The notes under the pieces are model-generated. The model was not told the DNA's origin and did no database searches. It saw only the letters and a list, made by a program, of their open reading frames with translations. A program made the position numbers and the translations under genes. Shown here in pieces: positions 1 to 10,983 of a stretch of 64,000 bases of DNA (its first letter is position 1; each line of letters begins with the position of its first letter). The DNA lies in assembly GCF_012933555.1 (NCBI RefSeq), contig NZ_JABBPK010000001.1, positions 2,086,001 through 2,150,000 of the forward strand, given 5' to 3'. Source of the stretch: Niallia alba. Its GTDB lineage: Bacteria; Bacillota; Bacilli; Bacillales; Cytobacillaceae.

Positions 1-2
1 GA

Positions 3-827
3 TTTGGTCATGAATTTGACACAACAGAGAAAGAAATTTCTGGGACGATAACCAATCATTATCCATATGACTTTGCAAGAGTATTTATATGGTCTGGGAC
101 GGAAAAAATCGACTTAGGCTCCCTAGCTGCTGGAGAAACAAAAAAAGTTAAGGCTACCCATAAACATAAGTATTTTTCCAGACCAACTGATACAAATCAA
201 GGCTATTATCTTTATGATTATAATGGCAAAGATTTAAATGAGTATAGGGAATTAGCTGCGTCAAGTATGGTGTTAAATACGGATTACTTTAAGAATGTGT
301 CAACTGGAGATCCGTTGTTAATTGGAATTACGAATGAGGATATTGTCAAGGTTGAATTAACAAGTGGAAAGGTAACGAAGAATAGCACTAACTTAATTAT
401 GGAGCCTATTACAATAGCAAATAATTTTCCTGGGCCGTTTACCTTAAATGAAGGGAACATGGAACAGAAATTAACGGTAATCGAGGGGGCTATCTATAAT
501 GAGAACTTCCAATATAATGATATTTCCTTAGAAGATGGGAAGTATCTATATACGCTTGGTATTCCTAAATCTTATGAAGAAAGCTCCATTGCTTTGGATT
601 CTTTAACCGTACAACCAATGGGAAATATGGGTGTGAAATATAGTATTTATAATAAACGCACGGATGATTATGAAGAAGTGAAAAGTCTTTTTAAAGTGGA
701 GAAAGAAAAAATTGGCGATTATGTTGATAAAAATAGAAAAATCACTATTAAGGTGGATAAAGCAACGAATGGAGATCCATATATGCAACTGCCATCTGTT
801 AAGGTCAAAGGAGAGATAAAAGAATGA
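3..827 (+). CDS. Partial extracytoplasmic protein of unknown function, C-terminal part
   Basis: The reading frame is open from the first complete codon of the window, so the gene begins upstream and only its last 274 residues are visible. The visible part has no membrane segment and is rich in beta-prone, polar sequence. It contains a motif of the type T-N-H-Y-P-Y-D-F followed by a short D-L-G-S-L-A-A-G-E stretch, a pattern I associate with surface domains of Gram-positive membrane proteins. The stop codon overlaps the ATG of the ABC ATPase (ATGA), so it belongs to the same operon as the transporter, MoxR and VWA genes. An N-terminal signal or anchor outside the window is likely but unseen. 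I do not recognise a named family, and no enzymatic motif is evident. Confidence 0.75.
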   Translation, partial: FGHEFDTTEKEISGTITNHYPYDFARVFIWSGTEKIDLGSLAAGETKKVKATHKHKYFSRPTDTNQGYYLYDYNGKDLNEYRELAASSMVLNTDYFKNVSTGDPLLIGITNEDIVKVELTSGKVTKNSTNLIMEPITIANNFPGPFTLNEGNMEQKLTVIEGAIYNENFQYNDISLEDGKYLYTLGIPKSYEESSIALDSLTVQPMGNMGVKYSIYNKRTDDYEEVKSLFKVEKEKIGDYVDKNRKITIKVDKATNGDPYMQLPSVKVKGEIKE

Positions 828-1756
828 TAGAAATTAAAGGTCTTTCCAAAAAGTATGGAAAGTTTACAGCACTACAGCCATTAGATCTTCAAATCGATGC
901 TGGGTGTGTGTTTGGGTTTGTTGGGCAAAACGGAGCGGGTAAATCAACGACATTCTCTATTCTTGCTACTCTATTAGCACCGACATCGGGTACAGCAACC
1001 ATTAATGGAGCAGATATCATAAAGCAACCGAAAGAGGTAAGAAAACAATTAGGATATATGCCTGATTTCTTTGGTGTTTATGATCAATTAAAAGCAGAAG
1101 AATATTTAGATTTCTATGGTGCTAGTTATGGTATCCCAGCAGCACAAAGAGAAAAATTAATCCCTCAGCTATTAGAGCTAGTTAATCTTTCGCATAAGCG
1201 AAAAGATTATGTAGATTTATTGTCGCGAGGGATGAAACAAAGACTATGCCTTGCGAGGAGTTTAATCCATGATCCTGCTGTCCTAATTCTCGATGAACCA
1301 GCATCTGGTTTAGATCCACGTGCGAGGATTGAAATGCGTGAGATTTTAAAAGAATTAAAGAATATGGGAAAAACAATTCTTATCTCCTCCCATATTTTAC
1401 CTGAATTAGCTGAAATGTGTGATGTCATTGGAATTTTAGATCAAGGAAAATTAGTGGCACAAGGAACTGTATCAGCTATTCAACAGCAATTACAAAGTGA
1501 AAAAATTATAAGTGTAAAAACATTTGATATGCAAAAAACGATTGCGTTTTTTGAAGAAAATCCACGGATTACAAAAATAGAAGTTTTAGAAGAAGGAAAA
1601 GCCATTCAGTTCCTCTTTAAAGGTGGAGATGAGGAACAGCAAGCTTTATTAAAAACAGCGATTCAAAAAGAGATTCCGATTATTAGTTTCTCAGAAATGG
1701 AGAGCAATCTAGAAGATGTCTTTATGGAGATCACAAAGGAGGTTGAATTCTCTTGA
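824..1756 (+). CDS. ABC transporter ATP-binding protein
   Basis: The 310-residue protein has the full nucleotide-binding domain of an ABC-2 type exporter. Walker A (GQNGAGKST) lies at residues 34-42, the signature LSRGMKQ at 133-139, and Walker B followed by the D-loop (LILDEPASGLD) just after. The signature reads S-R-G where most ABC proteins have S-G-G. A C-terminal extension of about 90 residues follows the H-loop region, as in the bacitracin/CcmA-like ATPases. The gene overlaps the upstream gene by 4 bases and the permease gene by 4 bases (TTGA), so the two transporter subunits are probably translationally coupled. The substrate is unknown; the operon context suggests export or maintenance of an envelope component. 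Confidence 0.93.
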   Translation: MIEIKGLSKKYGKFTALQPLDLQIDAGCVFGFVGQNGAGKSTTFSILATLLAPTSGTATINGADIIKQPKEVRKQLGYMPDFFGVYDQLKAEEYLDFYGASYGIPAAQREKLIPQLLELVNLSHKRKDYVDLLSRGMKQRLCLARSLIHDPAVLILDEPASGLDPRARIEMREILKELKNMGKTILISSHILPELAEMCDVIGILDQGKLVAQGTVSAIQQQLQSEKIISVKTFDMQKTIAFFEENPRITKIEVLEEGKAIQFLFKGGDEEQQALLKTAIQKEIPIISFSEMESNLEDVFMEITKEVEFS

Positions 1757-2598
1757 AAGCTTATTTCATGAACCCCGTATTAAACAAAGAGCTAAAACTG
1801 CGCTTTCGTTCAGGGAAAACGTTTGTCGGGATCCTGTTTTATCTGCTTGCACTCACCTTGTTGATGGTTGCTTTAATGTATGTGCTCAGAACATCAAGTC
1901 CAAGCGGATTTTTTAAGCCGCAAGAAAGTAGATTGATGTTTATGTTTTTGGCATTTTTTCAATTAGGATTAGTTTTATTTATTACCCCAGGATTGACAGG
2001 CGGAGTTATTAGTAGTGAACGAGAAAGACAAACACTAAGCATTCTATTAACAACCACCCAAAGCAGCTTTACAATTGTTATTGGTAAATTGCTCTCGTCC
2101 ATTTCGTATTTAGTTTTGTTAATTTTAGCAAGTCTTCCGATTTATAGTTTTGTGTTTTTATTTGGTGGAATTTCGCCGACTCAGTTAGCGCAAGTATTTT
2201 TCTTTAGCTTGTTTACGATGCTTGTGATTGGCAGCTTTGGTGTTTTGTTTTCTACCCTTATACGTAAAACAATTGTAAGTATGGTCACAACATATAGTGT
2301 TGCTTTATTTATTGTTGCTGGAACGGCAGTTATCTCCCTAATTCTTTTTCAAATTGCGGATATCTATGCTGTTGCCACGCCAAAAAAGGTTCCATCTGTG
2401 TATTTTAGTGCCATGTTTAATCCTGGCATTGTTTTAGCTGATGTCTTTGAACCGACTGTTTCTGAACAAATAAAAGAAATCACAGGAATTAAATTTCCAA
2501 TATGGGCTGCTCACCTTATTACTTATTGCATTGTTATTGTGCTTTCATTAACAATTAGTGTTCGTAATTTACGTGCCAATATGAAAAAGGGAAGTTGA
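1753..2598 (+). CDS. ABC transporter permease (ABC-2 type)
   Basis: This 281-residue integral membrane protein starts with TTG inside the stop codon of the ATPase gene. Six hydrophobic segments can be read at about residues 20-38, 58-75, 112-135, 146-165, 178-200 and 250-270. A short loop with S-S-E-R-E-R-Q-T after the second segment is typical of ABC-2 permeases, where it contacts the ATPase. It is the membrane partner of the preceding ATP-binding protein. The gene ends 7 bases before the next gene. The transported substrate cannot be deduced. Confidence 0.9.
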   Translation: MKAYFMNPVLNKELKLRFRSGKTFVGILFYLLALTLLMVALMYVLRTSSPSGFFKPQESRLMFMFLAFFQLGLVLFITPGLTGGVISSERERQTLSILLTTTQSSFTIVIGKLLSSISYLVLLILASLPIYSFVFLFGGISPTQLAQVFFFSLFTMLVIGSFGVLFSTLIRKTIVSMVTTYSVALFIVAGTAVISLILFQIADIYAVATPKKVPSVYFSAMFNPGIVLADVFEPTVSEQIKEITGIKFPIWAAHLITYCIVIVLSLTISVRNLRANMKKGS

Positions 2599-2605
2599 TA
2601 GGTCT

Positions 2606-4171
<1,566 letters not shown>

Positions 4172-4176
4172 GGGAA

Positions 4177-5190
4177 ATGATGAAAAAAGAATTAATGGAA
4201 CAGGATTTTATCCAAGCAGAAGCATTACTTAAAAAGGTGAAAGATGAAATTGGAAAATTTATTGTCGGCCAAGAAAAAATTACCGATGAGGTTCTTTGGA
4301 GTATGTTGGCAGGGGGGCATGTGCTTTTAGAAGGGTTGCCAGGTCTTGGGAAGACAATGATGATTCGAACAATTTCCGAAGTAATGGATTTATCCTTTGC
4401 TAGAATTCAGTTTACACCAGATCTAATGCCAGCAGATATTACGGGTACGATGGTGCTGCAGCCTGATGAAAGCGGGAAACAGCAGTTTCATTTTCATGAG
4501 GGACCTTTATTCAATCATATTGTCCTTGCCGATGAAATAAACCGGGCGACTCCGAAAACGCAAAGTGCGTTATTAGAAGCAATGGGAGAAAAAACCGTCA
4601 CAATTATGGGAGAAACGAAAAAATTAGAAGCGCCGTTTTTTGTACTAGCTACACAAAATCCTCTTGATATGGAAGGAACTTATCCATTGCCAGAAGCGCA
4701 GCTCGATCGTTTCATCTGTAAATTACATGTCACGTATCCATCGAAAGAGGAATTAAAAGCAATTATTAGAAGGACAACAGGAACGGAAACAACTTTATTA
4801 ACACGTGTAGCATCTGTCGAAGATATTATTTACTTACAAAGTCTTGTCAAACAAATTCTTTTAGCTGACGATATTTTAGAGGTTGCAGTTAACATTGTTT
4901 CGGCGACTCATCCTAGTTCAGAGGATGCAACAGAATTAGGAAATAAATATATTCAGGCAGGCAGCGGACCTAGGGGTTTGCAGTCATTAGTATCAATGGC
5001 CAAGGCAAGAGCGTTAGCTTCTGGTAGATATCATGTTTCTATAGCGGATTTACGACATGCTGCTCTTCCTGTGTTCAGACATCGAATTTTACTTAATTTT
5101 GAAGGAGAAATAGCAGGAATAACGCCAGATCAAATTATTGACGATATTTTAGATCAAACGTTGCGGGTTGAAGCAGGGAAAGGACGATGA
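4177..5190 (+). CDS. MoxR-family AAA+ ATPase
   Basis: The 337-residue protein is a clear MoxR ATPase. Walker A is GLPGLGKT at residues 53-60, Walker B and the following family motif (VLADEINRATPKTQ) are at about 115-129, and sensor 1 (F-V-L-A-T-Q-N-P) is at about 155-162. MoxR proteins act as chaperone-like ATPases, often with DUF58 and VWA-domain partners encoded beside them, exactly as here. The start is ATG-ATG behind a GGGGAAA ribosome binding site; the first ATG is used here. The stop codon overlaps the next start (ATGA), which argues for coupled expression. The client of this particular system is unknown. Confidence 0.93.
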   Translation: MMKKELMEQDFIQAEALLKKVKDEIGKFIVGQEKITDEVLWSMLAGGHVLLEGLPGLGKTMMIRTISEVMDLSFARIQFTPDLMPADITGTMVLQPDESGKQQFHFHEGPLFNHIVLADEINRATPKTQSALLEAMGEKTVTIMGETKKLEAPFFVLATQNPLDMEGTYPLPEAQLDRFICKLHVTYPSKEELKAIIRRTTGTETTLLTRVASVEDIIYLQSLVKQILLADDILEVAVNIVSATHPSSEDATELGNKYIQAGSGPRGLQSLVSMAKARALASGRYHVSIADLRHAALPVFRHRILLNFEGEIAGITPDQIIDDILDQTLRVEAGKGR

Positions 5191-6047
5191 AGGATTATCA
5201 TCAATTATTGGCTCGAATGAATCGAAGAAGCTTGCAAGTTTCTACAAAAGGAGCAGGGATGCAAAACGGCAGAAGAAAATCCCATATTCATGGAACCTCT
5301 TTGGATTTTGCTGACTATAAAGTCTATCATCCTGGCGATGATATCCGGCAAATCGATTGGAATGTATATGGTCGTACAAATAAGCCCTATATTAAAAGAT
5401 TTCAAGATGAAAAAGAGATTTCAGTTAGTATATTTCTAGATGCTACTTCTTCCATGAAACAGGTTCCTGTGAAATGGGAGTTAGCGCGAGAATTAGCTGC
5501 AAGCTTAGCCTATATTACGCTATCTCATGAAGATCGTCTAAGCTTTGCTGCCGTTTCTACAGATTTTTCCTTTCACCGTAAAGGATCAGTTCATAATAAA
5601 CGGACCTTTTATGAAATTGTCGGTGTAAGGAACGATACCCAGGATGAAAGCTTTACTCAATCATTAGCAAACTCCTTAACAGCGCCAACGCAACTGGTTA
5701 TTTTGATTACAGATGGTTTAGAACCGTTAACGTTATTTGAAGAAAGTTTTAAACGATTAAAATATCGTAATCAGCAAATATGGCTGATTCAATTATTAAG
5801 TGAAACAGAGATAAATCCTCCCTTTTCGGGAGATATCCAGCTAGTGGATAGTGAAAATGGAAAAATGGTTGATGTAAGCTTGAATCCTTCGATTAAAACG
5901 CTATATAAAAATAGGCTAGATGATCATAATGATAATCTTGAAATTCTTTGTGCCACATATGGAATCCACTATTGCCGAATAAGCGATAAACTAGATATAC
6001 AAACGATTATTTTGCGTGAACTAGCGTTTGCTGGATTGATTCAATAA
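5187..6047 (+). CDS. DUF58 domain protein
   Basis: This is a 286-residue DUF58 protein. The family core is visible at residues 33-75, with H-G-T-S-L-D-F-A-D, Y-H-P-G-D-D-I-R-Q-I-D-W and Y-I-K-R-F. A VWA-like strand follows with FLDATSSM (residues 83-90), which resembles a degenerate metal-ion site. There is no obvious membrane segment, so it is a cytoplasmic, short type of DUF58 protein. DUF58 genes occur beside MoxR genes across bacteria and the pair is thought to work together. It overlaps the MoxR gene by 4 bases and is separated from the next gene by a 97-base spacer with an inverted repeat. Confidence 0.92.
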   Translation: MKDYHQLLARMNRRSLQVSTKGAGMQNGRRKSHIHGTSLDFADYKVYHPGDDIRQIDWNVYGRTNKPYIKRFQDEKEISVSIFLDATSSMKQVPVKWELARELAASLAYITLSHEDRLSFAAVSTDFSFHRKGSVHNKRTFYEIVGVRNDTQDESFTQSLANSLTAPTQLVILITDGLEPLTLFEESFKRLKYRNQQIWLIQLLSETEINPPFSGDIQLVDSENGKMVDVSLNPSIKTLYKNRLDDHNDNLEILCATYGIHYCRISDKLDIQTIILRELAFAGLIQ

Positions 6048-6056
6048 TATTTTTTT

Positions 6057-6124
6057 GGTTAAGAAAGTATAAGTCTCTTAAGTCTATCTGATATCTCATT
6101 TCAGTGTTCTTATCTTTCTTAACC
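6057..6124 (+). promoter_or_regulatory. Long intra-operon inverted repeat between the DUF58 and VWA genes
   Basis: GGTTAAGAAAGTATAAG (6057-6073) can pair with CTTATCTTTCTTAACC (6109-6124) with one unpaired base, closing a loop of about 35 bases. No T-run follows, so it does not look like a terminator. It may be a messenger-processing or stability hairpin placed directly before the ribosome binding site AAAAAGGAGAG of the next gene. The function is inferred. Confidence 0.5.
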
Positions 6125-6144
6125 GAGCAAAAAGGAGAGAAAAA

Positions 6145-7920
6145 ATGCACTTAGCAAATCCGTACTATTTTTTGCTGCTAATTTTTATTGTGGCATTTAT
6201 CCTATTTTATTTTTTTCGAAAAAAATATACAAAACAAATTATTCCTTCTAATTTACTGTGGGAAGAAGTTCTAAAGGAAATGAGGGCAACATCCTGGTTT
6301 CATAAATGGCAAAATAATCTATTGTTTTGGCTGCAGCTTCTATGTCTCCTTTTATTAATGTTTGCACTAGTTGGACCATATTTTTCAAAAGAGACGATGA
6401 AAGGGGAACAAATTATTCTTCTTTTTGATACTTCGGCATCTATGGCAGCGGAAGGTAAAGACTTTAACCGTTTGGAAGATAGTAAAAATGAGGCAGTTGA
6501 AATGGTGCAAGGTATCCAGCAAAACCAAACAGTCACGATTTTAGAGGTAAATGATCGTCCAAAAATAATTCTTCATGGCGAGTCAGATCGAAACAAAATA
6601 AGTCGTGCAATTAAAGACATAGAGCTTTCTTATACTCACGAAGACTGGCAAAGTGCTACAGAGCTTACGGCAAGTCTTGCAAAAGAAGGCAAGAGTGCTA
6701 TTCATATTTTTTCTGACGGACTGGAGGAGGAAAAGATGAATAATCTCGATTCCTTCTATGTGGAAGTACATAATCAAGAGCAGGGCCAAGAAGAAAATCT
6801 TTCTATTTTATCTTTTGGTGTATCAAAAAAAGATAAAAAAGTGGCAGGTATAGCAATGGTGGAAAATCAAACAGATTCCCTCCAAAAAGTACCTTTACTT
6901 GTAGAAAGTGAAAAAATCGTGCTCTTTCAACAAGAAGTGGAACTGCAGCCACAAGAGAGAAAAATAGTAGCGATAAATGATCTTCCAGAGAAATCTTATT
7001 ATAATGCCAAGATCGACGTAGGCGATAACTATTTAGTGGACAATAGGCAAACAGCTGTATTTAATAAACAGGCAACGACGATGTATACAGATAAGGAGAT
7101 GAATCCATTTTTAATAAAAGGATTTGAAGCGATTGGTCTTCGTGTGATTCAAATGGAGAATAAAGAGGAATTTTTAAATAAAAAGGATAGTATTTTTCTC
7201 TTATCTGGTTCCACACTGCCGAAAAATATTGAGGCGCCATTTGTCTTCTTTTTTGTTGATGGGAAAAAGGCCGAAGTACAAACAGCTGTAGAAGCAAGTG
7301 AAGACGAGCTGTTATTACATGTAGATATGAAGGATGTTTTTATTGCGAGTGCAATGAATCAAACAATAGAAGGGGTAAAACCAATTGTTAAAGGTGGAGA
7401 CCTGCCATTAATTCAAAAAGGTATGGTTCATAATCAGCCAGCCATTCTAATTCACTTTGATTTGAAGGACAGTGATTGGCCATTGCATCCTAGTTTTCCA
7501 ATCTTTTTATATAATATGTATCAATGGCTTTCCTCTCAATCAAATTATATAGGGGATTTTCAGCCTTTAGAATCGAGAACGATTCACTTAACGAATCAAG
7601 CAGCAGATTGGGATATTTATAATGAAAGTGATCAACTAGTCGGCTCGTTTTCGATGGAAGGGGATGGGTTTCAAGCACCCAAACTACCTGGCGTTTATCA
7701 GCTAACAAATGATTCAGACCTGATGTATTTTTCCGTAAATTTAGATGATCGCGAAAAGATGATTGCCTCCCAAAAATCGTTTATCCTAAATGAAGATCAA
7801 TTAAAGGAGAATGAAATAACCAAAACACAAAGTGATTGGCTCTGGTACCTATTATGTATGCTTGCTTTTCTAATTTTATGTATAGAATGGGAGGTTTATC
7901 GACGTGCAAATAGAGTTTAA
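6145..7920 (+). CDS. BatA-like membrane protein with VWA domain
   Basis: The 591-residue protein has two N-terminal membrane segments (about residues 7-24 and 57-78) and a C-terminal one (about 567-585). This is the topology of the BatA/Aerotolerance family. Right after the second segment lies a VWA domain with the metal-ion-dependent adhesion motif DTSAS at 95-99. The central 350 residues carry no motif I recognise and would be extracytoplasmic. The C-terminal end overlaps the start of the next gene by 17 bases. With MoxR and DUF58 it forms the usual MoxR-DUF58-VWA set, proposed to assemble or remodel envelope proteins or metal-dependent complexes. The substrate is unknown. Confidence 0.88.
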   Translation: MHLANPYYFLLLIFIVAFILFYFFRKKYTKQIIPSNLLWEEVLKEMRATSWFHKWQNNLLFWLQLLCLLLLMFALVGPYFSKETMKGEQIILLFDTSASMAAEGKDFNRLEDSKNEAVEMVQGIQQNQTVTILEVNDRPKIILHGESDRNKISRAIKDIELSYTHEDWQSATELTASLAKEGKSAIHIFSDGLEEEKMNNLDSFYVEVHNQEQGQEENLSILSFGVSKKDKKVAGIAMVENQTDSLQKVPLLVESEKIVLFQQEVELQPQERKIVAINDLPEKSYYNAKIDVGDNYLVDNRQTAVFNKQATTMYTDKEMNPFLIKGFEAIGLRVIQMENKEEFLNKKDSIFLLSGSTLPKNIEAPFVFFFVDGKKAEVQTAVEASEDELLLHVDMKDVFIASAMNQTIEGVKPIVKGGDLPLIQKGMVHNQPAILIHFDLKDSDWPLHPSFPIFLYNMYQWLSSQSNYIGDFQPLESRTIHLTNQAADWDIYNESDQLVGSFSMEGDGFQAPKLPGVYQLTNDSDLMYFSVNLDDREKMIASQKSFILNEDQLKENEITKTQSDWLWYLLCMLAFLILCIEWEVYRRANRV

Positions 7921-10663
7921 ATACCCATTCATTCTATTAATCTTCCTTCCTATCGCATTTCTTCTATATCGATATTGGAAACAGACGAGAACAGTAACAA
8001 ATCGTCAGGAAAGGTATCTCATTCTTTTTCTAAGAAGCTGTATCTTTCTTTTGCTAATTGTGGCACTAGCCATACCTCAAGTTGTTCTGCCACAAAAAGA
8101 AACACCGGTTGTTTTTGTAATGGATCGTAGTGCAAGTGTGCAGGATTCAGGAGCACAGCAACTGGAGTGGCTGGAAAAAAGCCTGCAAAATAAGAATGAA
8201 AAAGATAAATATAGTGTCCTTTCCTTTGGAGAAAAAGCAACCATTGAACAGATGATGGGAAAAGAAGGTCTTCGTTTTCCTAAATGGGATGAGGAGACAG
8301 GCAAAGATCATACAAATATAGAGGGTGCCATTAATCTTGCCAGCAGTGTATTTTCGAATAATAGTGGAGGTAGAATTGTATTATTCACGGACGGCAATGA
8401 AACAATGGGGAATCTGACTGAAGCAGCAAAATTATTAAAAAATCGCTCTATTGAATTGGATACGGTATTACTCGACCCCCATCAATATGAAGACACTGCT
8501 GTAACAGAAGTGGAGGTACCATCGACTTTGTATGAAGGGGAAAAAGCAGCAGTTTCTGTAACTATTGAAAGTAATACAGCCAAAACAGGGTTGCTTCATT
8601 TCTATGAAAATAATAATAAAATAATATCGAAACCGATTGATATTAGTGAAGGAACAAATATCGTTCCAATCGAGTTTACAGTGGAACAAGCTGGATTGGT
8701 AACATTTAAAGCAGAAGTAGAGTTAACAAATGATGCTTACGCGGAAAATAATAAACTCCAGGTTGTTAATATGGTTAAGACAATTCCACAAATATTATTA
8801 GTGCAAAATAGCCCGAATGAAGCGCTTGTTCAAGCCTTGGAAGCAGCAGGATACAAAGTAGAAGTTCGTTCCTCCATTCAGCTTCCTACCGTCCTTTCTG
8901 GCTATTTAAACTATCAGTCCATTATTTTTAATAATATTGCAGCAACGGATATTACAGAAAACCAAATGAATCTTGTCGAGAAAAGTGTGAAAGACTTTGG
9001 AATTGGCTTCCTCATGACAGGTGGGGAAAATAGTTTTGGACTAGGTGGTTATTTCCAAACGCCTATTGAAAAATTGTTGCCTGTTGATATGGATATAAAA
9101 GGGAAAAAGGAAATGCCATCTCTAGCATTAATGATTGTACTAGATAGGTCTGGGAGTATGGACGGATCTAAATTTTCATTAGCGAAAGAGGCTGCGGCAC
9201 GTTCGGTTGAACTACTTCAAGAATCAGATACTTTAGGTTTTATTGCTTTTGACGATAAGCCATGGGTAATTGTAGAACCAAAACCTTTGAAAAATAAAGA
9301 AGAAGTAGTGGATAAAATCCGTTCTGTGCCTGTTGGTGGCGGTACAGAAATTTATGGATCTTTGGTGGAAGCATATGATCAAATTAGTGATTTAGATGTA
9401 AAAAGAAAACACATTATTTTATTAACAGATGGACAGTCTGCAACGAATAACAATTATGAAGAGCTAATTAATAATGGAAGTAAGAAAAATGTCACCCTTT
9501 CAACGGTAGCTCTAGGTGCCGATGCAGATAGAAATCTCTTAGAGGAATTAGCAGAGTTTGGAGCAGGGCGTTTTTATGATGTGCAAGACTCTACGGTAAT
9601 TCCCTCCATTTTATCAAGAGAAACGGTTATGGCTACAAGAACCTATATTGAGGATACTCCATTTTATCCTCAAATAAAATCTGGCTATGGATGGGATTCT
9701 TTATTTAATCAAGGGGTTCCAGAAATGAATGCCTATATTGCGACAAGTGCGAAATCCGAAAGCACCGTTCCGATTGTTAGTACAAAGGAGGATCCGATTT
9801 TAGCAGAATGGCAATACGGTTTAGGAAAGACGATTGCGTTTACCTCGGATGTTAATGGCGCATGGGCAGGAGACTGGGCCCGCTGGAATCAATGGAGCAA
9901 CTTTATAACAAAAATGGTCGCAAATACGCTACCGCAATACGATTCTGAGGCGTATTCATTGACGGTAGAAAAAGAGAAGGATCGAACCTATCTTTCTGTT
10001 TCCGCTGATCAATTATCGATGCTTCCAATTGAAACAACCATTACCTCTGAAAGAGGAGAAACGATTGAAGGAAACACAAAAATGATTGCGCCTGGAAAAT
10101 ATGAGGTAGATATTGGAAATGATCCTGGGCTTTATTTTATTCATGTTAAACAAACAGATGAGGATGGAAACATATCTGTTTACCAATCCGGTTTTACCAT
10201 TCCGTACTCAGATGAATATTTAATTACTGGAATAAATGAAGAAAAAATGGAAGAACTTCTTGCTATTACAGGTGGTATCCAATTGCAAAAGGAATCACAA
10301 GCATTCCGTCCACTAAAGGACCCAGCTAAGCAAAAGCAGGAAATTACCGAAGTCTTACTGTTCATTAGCTTTCTTTTGTTATTTATAGAAATAGCGATTA
10401 GAAGATTTGGTTTGCCGGTGACATTACTTGTTTCCTTGGATAAGCGGAGAAATGTGAAGGATAAAAAGGATCGTTTCGTCACTAAGGAAAAGAAAGAGGC
10501 AGCAGTTGTTCAAAAGAAAGATGTACAACAGCAAGTGCCTATTAGAGAGAAGCGTAAAAAGCAAGAGAAACCACTGAAAAAGGCGAAGGTAGATAAAGAG
10601 AAAACAGAGAGCGAAAATCATTTGGATCAATTATTAGAAATGAAGCGAAAGAAAAAGCGCTAA
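7904..10663 (+). CDS. Large membrane protein with two VWA-type domains and a glutamine-amidotransferase-like fold
   Basis: The 919-residue protein begins with GTG behind GGGAGG, inside the end of the preceding gene. Two N-terminal membrane segments (about 7-22 and 38-58) are followed by a VWA motif DRSAS (74-78). A CARDB-like beta region follows, then a segment at about 290-400 resembling the class-I amidotransferase-like part of VWA membrane proteins. A second complete VWA motif DRSGS lies near residue 413. A C-terminal membrane segment sits near 816-836, and the tail of about 80 residues is Lys/Glu-rich and probably cytoplasmic. It is the last gene of the operon and is followed by a terminator. 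It is the likely partner of the preceding BatA-like protein; function beyond that is unknown. Confidence 0.87.
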   Translation: MQIEFKYPFILLIFLPIAFLLYRYWKQTRTVTNRQERYLILFLRSCIFLLLIVALAIPQVVLPQKETPVVFVMDRSASVQDSGAQQLEWLEKSLQNKNEKDKYSVLSFGEKATIEQMMGKEGLRFPKWDEETGKDHTNIEGAINLASSVFSNNSGGRIVLFTDGNETMGNLTEAAKLLKNRSIELDTVLLDPHQYEDTAVTEVEVPSTLYEGEKAAVSVTIESNTAKTGLLHFYENNNKIISKPIDISEGTNIVPIEFTVEQAGLVTFKAEVELTNDAYAENNKLQVVNMVKTIPQILLVQNSPNEALVQALEAAGYKVEVRSSIQLPTVLSGYLNYQSIIFNNIAATDITENQMNLVEKSVKDFGIGFLMTGGENSFGLGGYFQTPIEKLLPVDMDIKGKKEMPSLALMIVLDRSGSMDGSKFSLAKEAAARSVELLQESDTLGFIAFDDKPWVIVEPKPLKNKEEVVDKIRSVPVGGGTEIYGSLVEAYDQISDLDVKRKHIILLTDGQSATNNNYEELINNGSKKNVTLSTVALGADADRNLLEELAEFGAGRFYDVQDSTVIPSILSRETVMATRTYIEDTPFYPQIKSGYGWDSLFNQGVPEMNAYIATSAKSESTVPIVSTKEDPILAEWQYGLGKTIAFTSDVNGAWAGDWARWNQWSNFITKMVANTLPQYDSEAYSLTVEKEKDRTYLSVSADQLSMLPIETTITSERGETIEGNTKMIAPGKYEVDIGNDPGLYFIHVKQTDEDGNISVYQSGFTIPYSDEYLITGINEEKMEELLAITGGIQLQKESQAFRPLKDPAKQKQEITEVLLFISFLLLFIEIAIRRFGLPVTLLVSLDKRRNVKDKKDRFVTKEKKEAAVVQKKDVQQQVPIREKRKKQEKPLKKAKVDKEKTESENHLDQLLEMKRKKKR

Positions 10664-10693
10664 ATTTACTTTTGATTTTGTTTTTCGTGATAG

Positions 10694-10730
10694 ACTGCAG
10701 GCGACTTAGTTAGTTGTCTGTAGTTTTTTT
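10694..10730 (+). terminator. Intrinsic terminator of the MoxR/VWA operon
   Basis: A 12-bp stem (ACTGCAGGCGAC with GTTGTCTGTAGT, including G-U pairs) is followed by a run of seven T, 31 bases after the stop codon. Confidence 0.85.
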
Positions 10731-10911
10731 ATGATTGTATTTTTAACTCGTGAGTGGGCTTAATGCCCTTGTGGCAAAGGAAGCAGATTCACAAGAATGT
10801 TGTTTGTATTCCCTACCGTTCACCGTGTTTCCTTTATCTCAGTCAGATACCTTCCAGTTTGTACAACGATGACCAAGGCGCTTCCGCTTTTCGATTTGTA
10901 AAGATATTTTC
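10731..10911. other. Gene-free spacer with a probable degraded dispersed repeat
   Basis: No gene is visible between the terminator and the ylxM promoter. The stretch 10850-10895 contains GACCAAGGCGCTTCCGCTTTT, resembling the end of a dispersed repeat I recall from Bacillus genomes. It looks truncated, and the assignment is weak. Confidence 0.3.
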
Positions 10912-10940
10912 TTGACATCTTTTTTTTGGGTGTGTAAAAT
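10912..10940 (+). promoter_or_regulatory. SigA-type promoter of ylxM-ffh
   Basis: TTGACA (10912-10917) and TAAAAT (10935-10940) are separated by 17 bases. It lies 43 bases before the ylxM start and is the best-matching vegetative promoter in the window. Confidence 0.85.
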
Positions 10941-10983
10941 AGTCGTTGTAAAGGCTTTTGACTTAACACGGGGGTATTATTCG

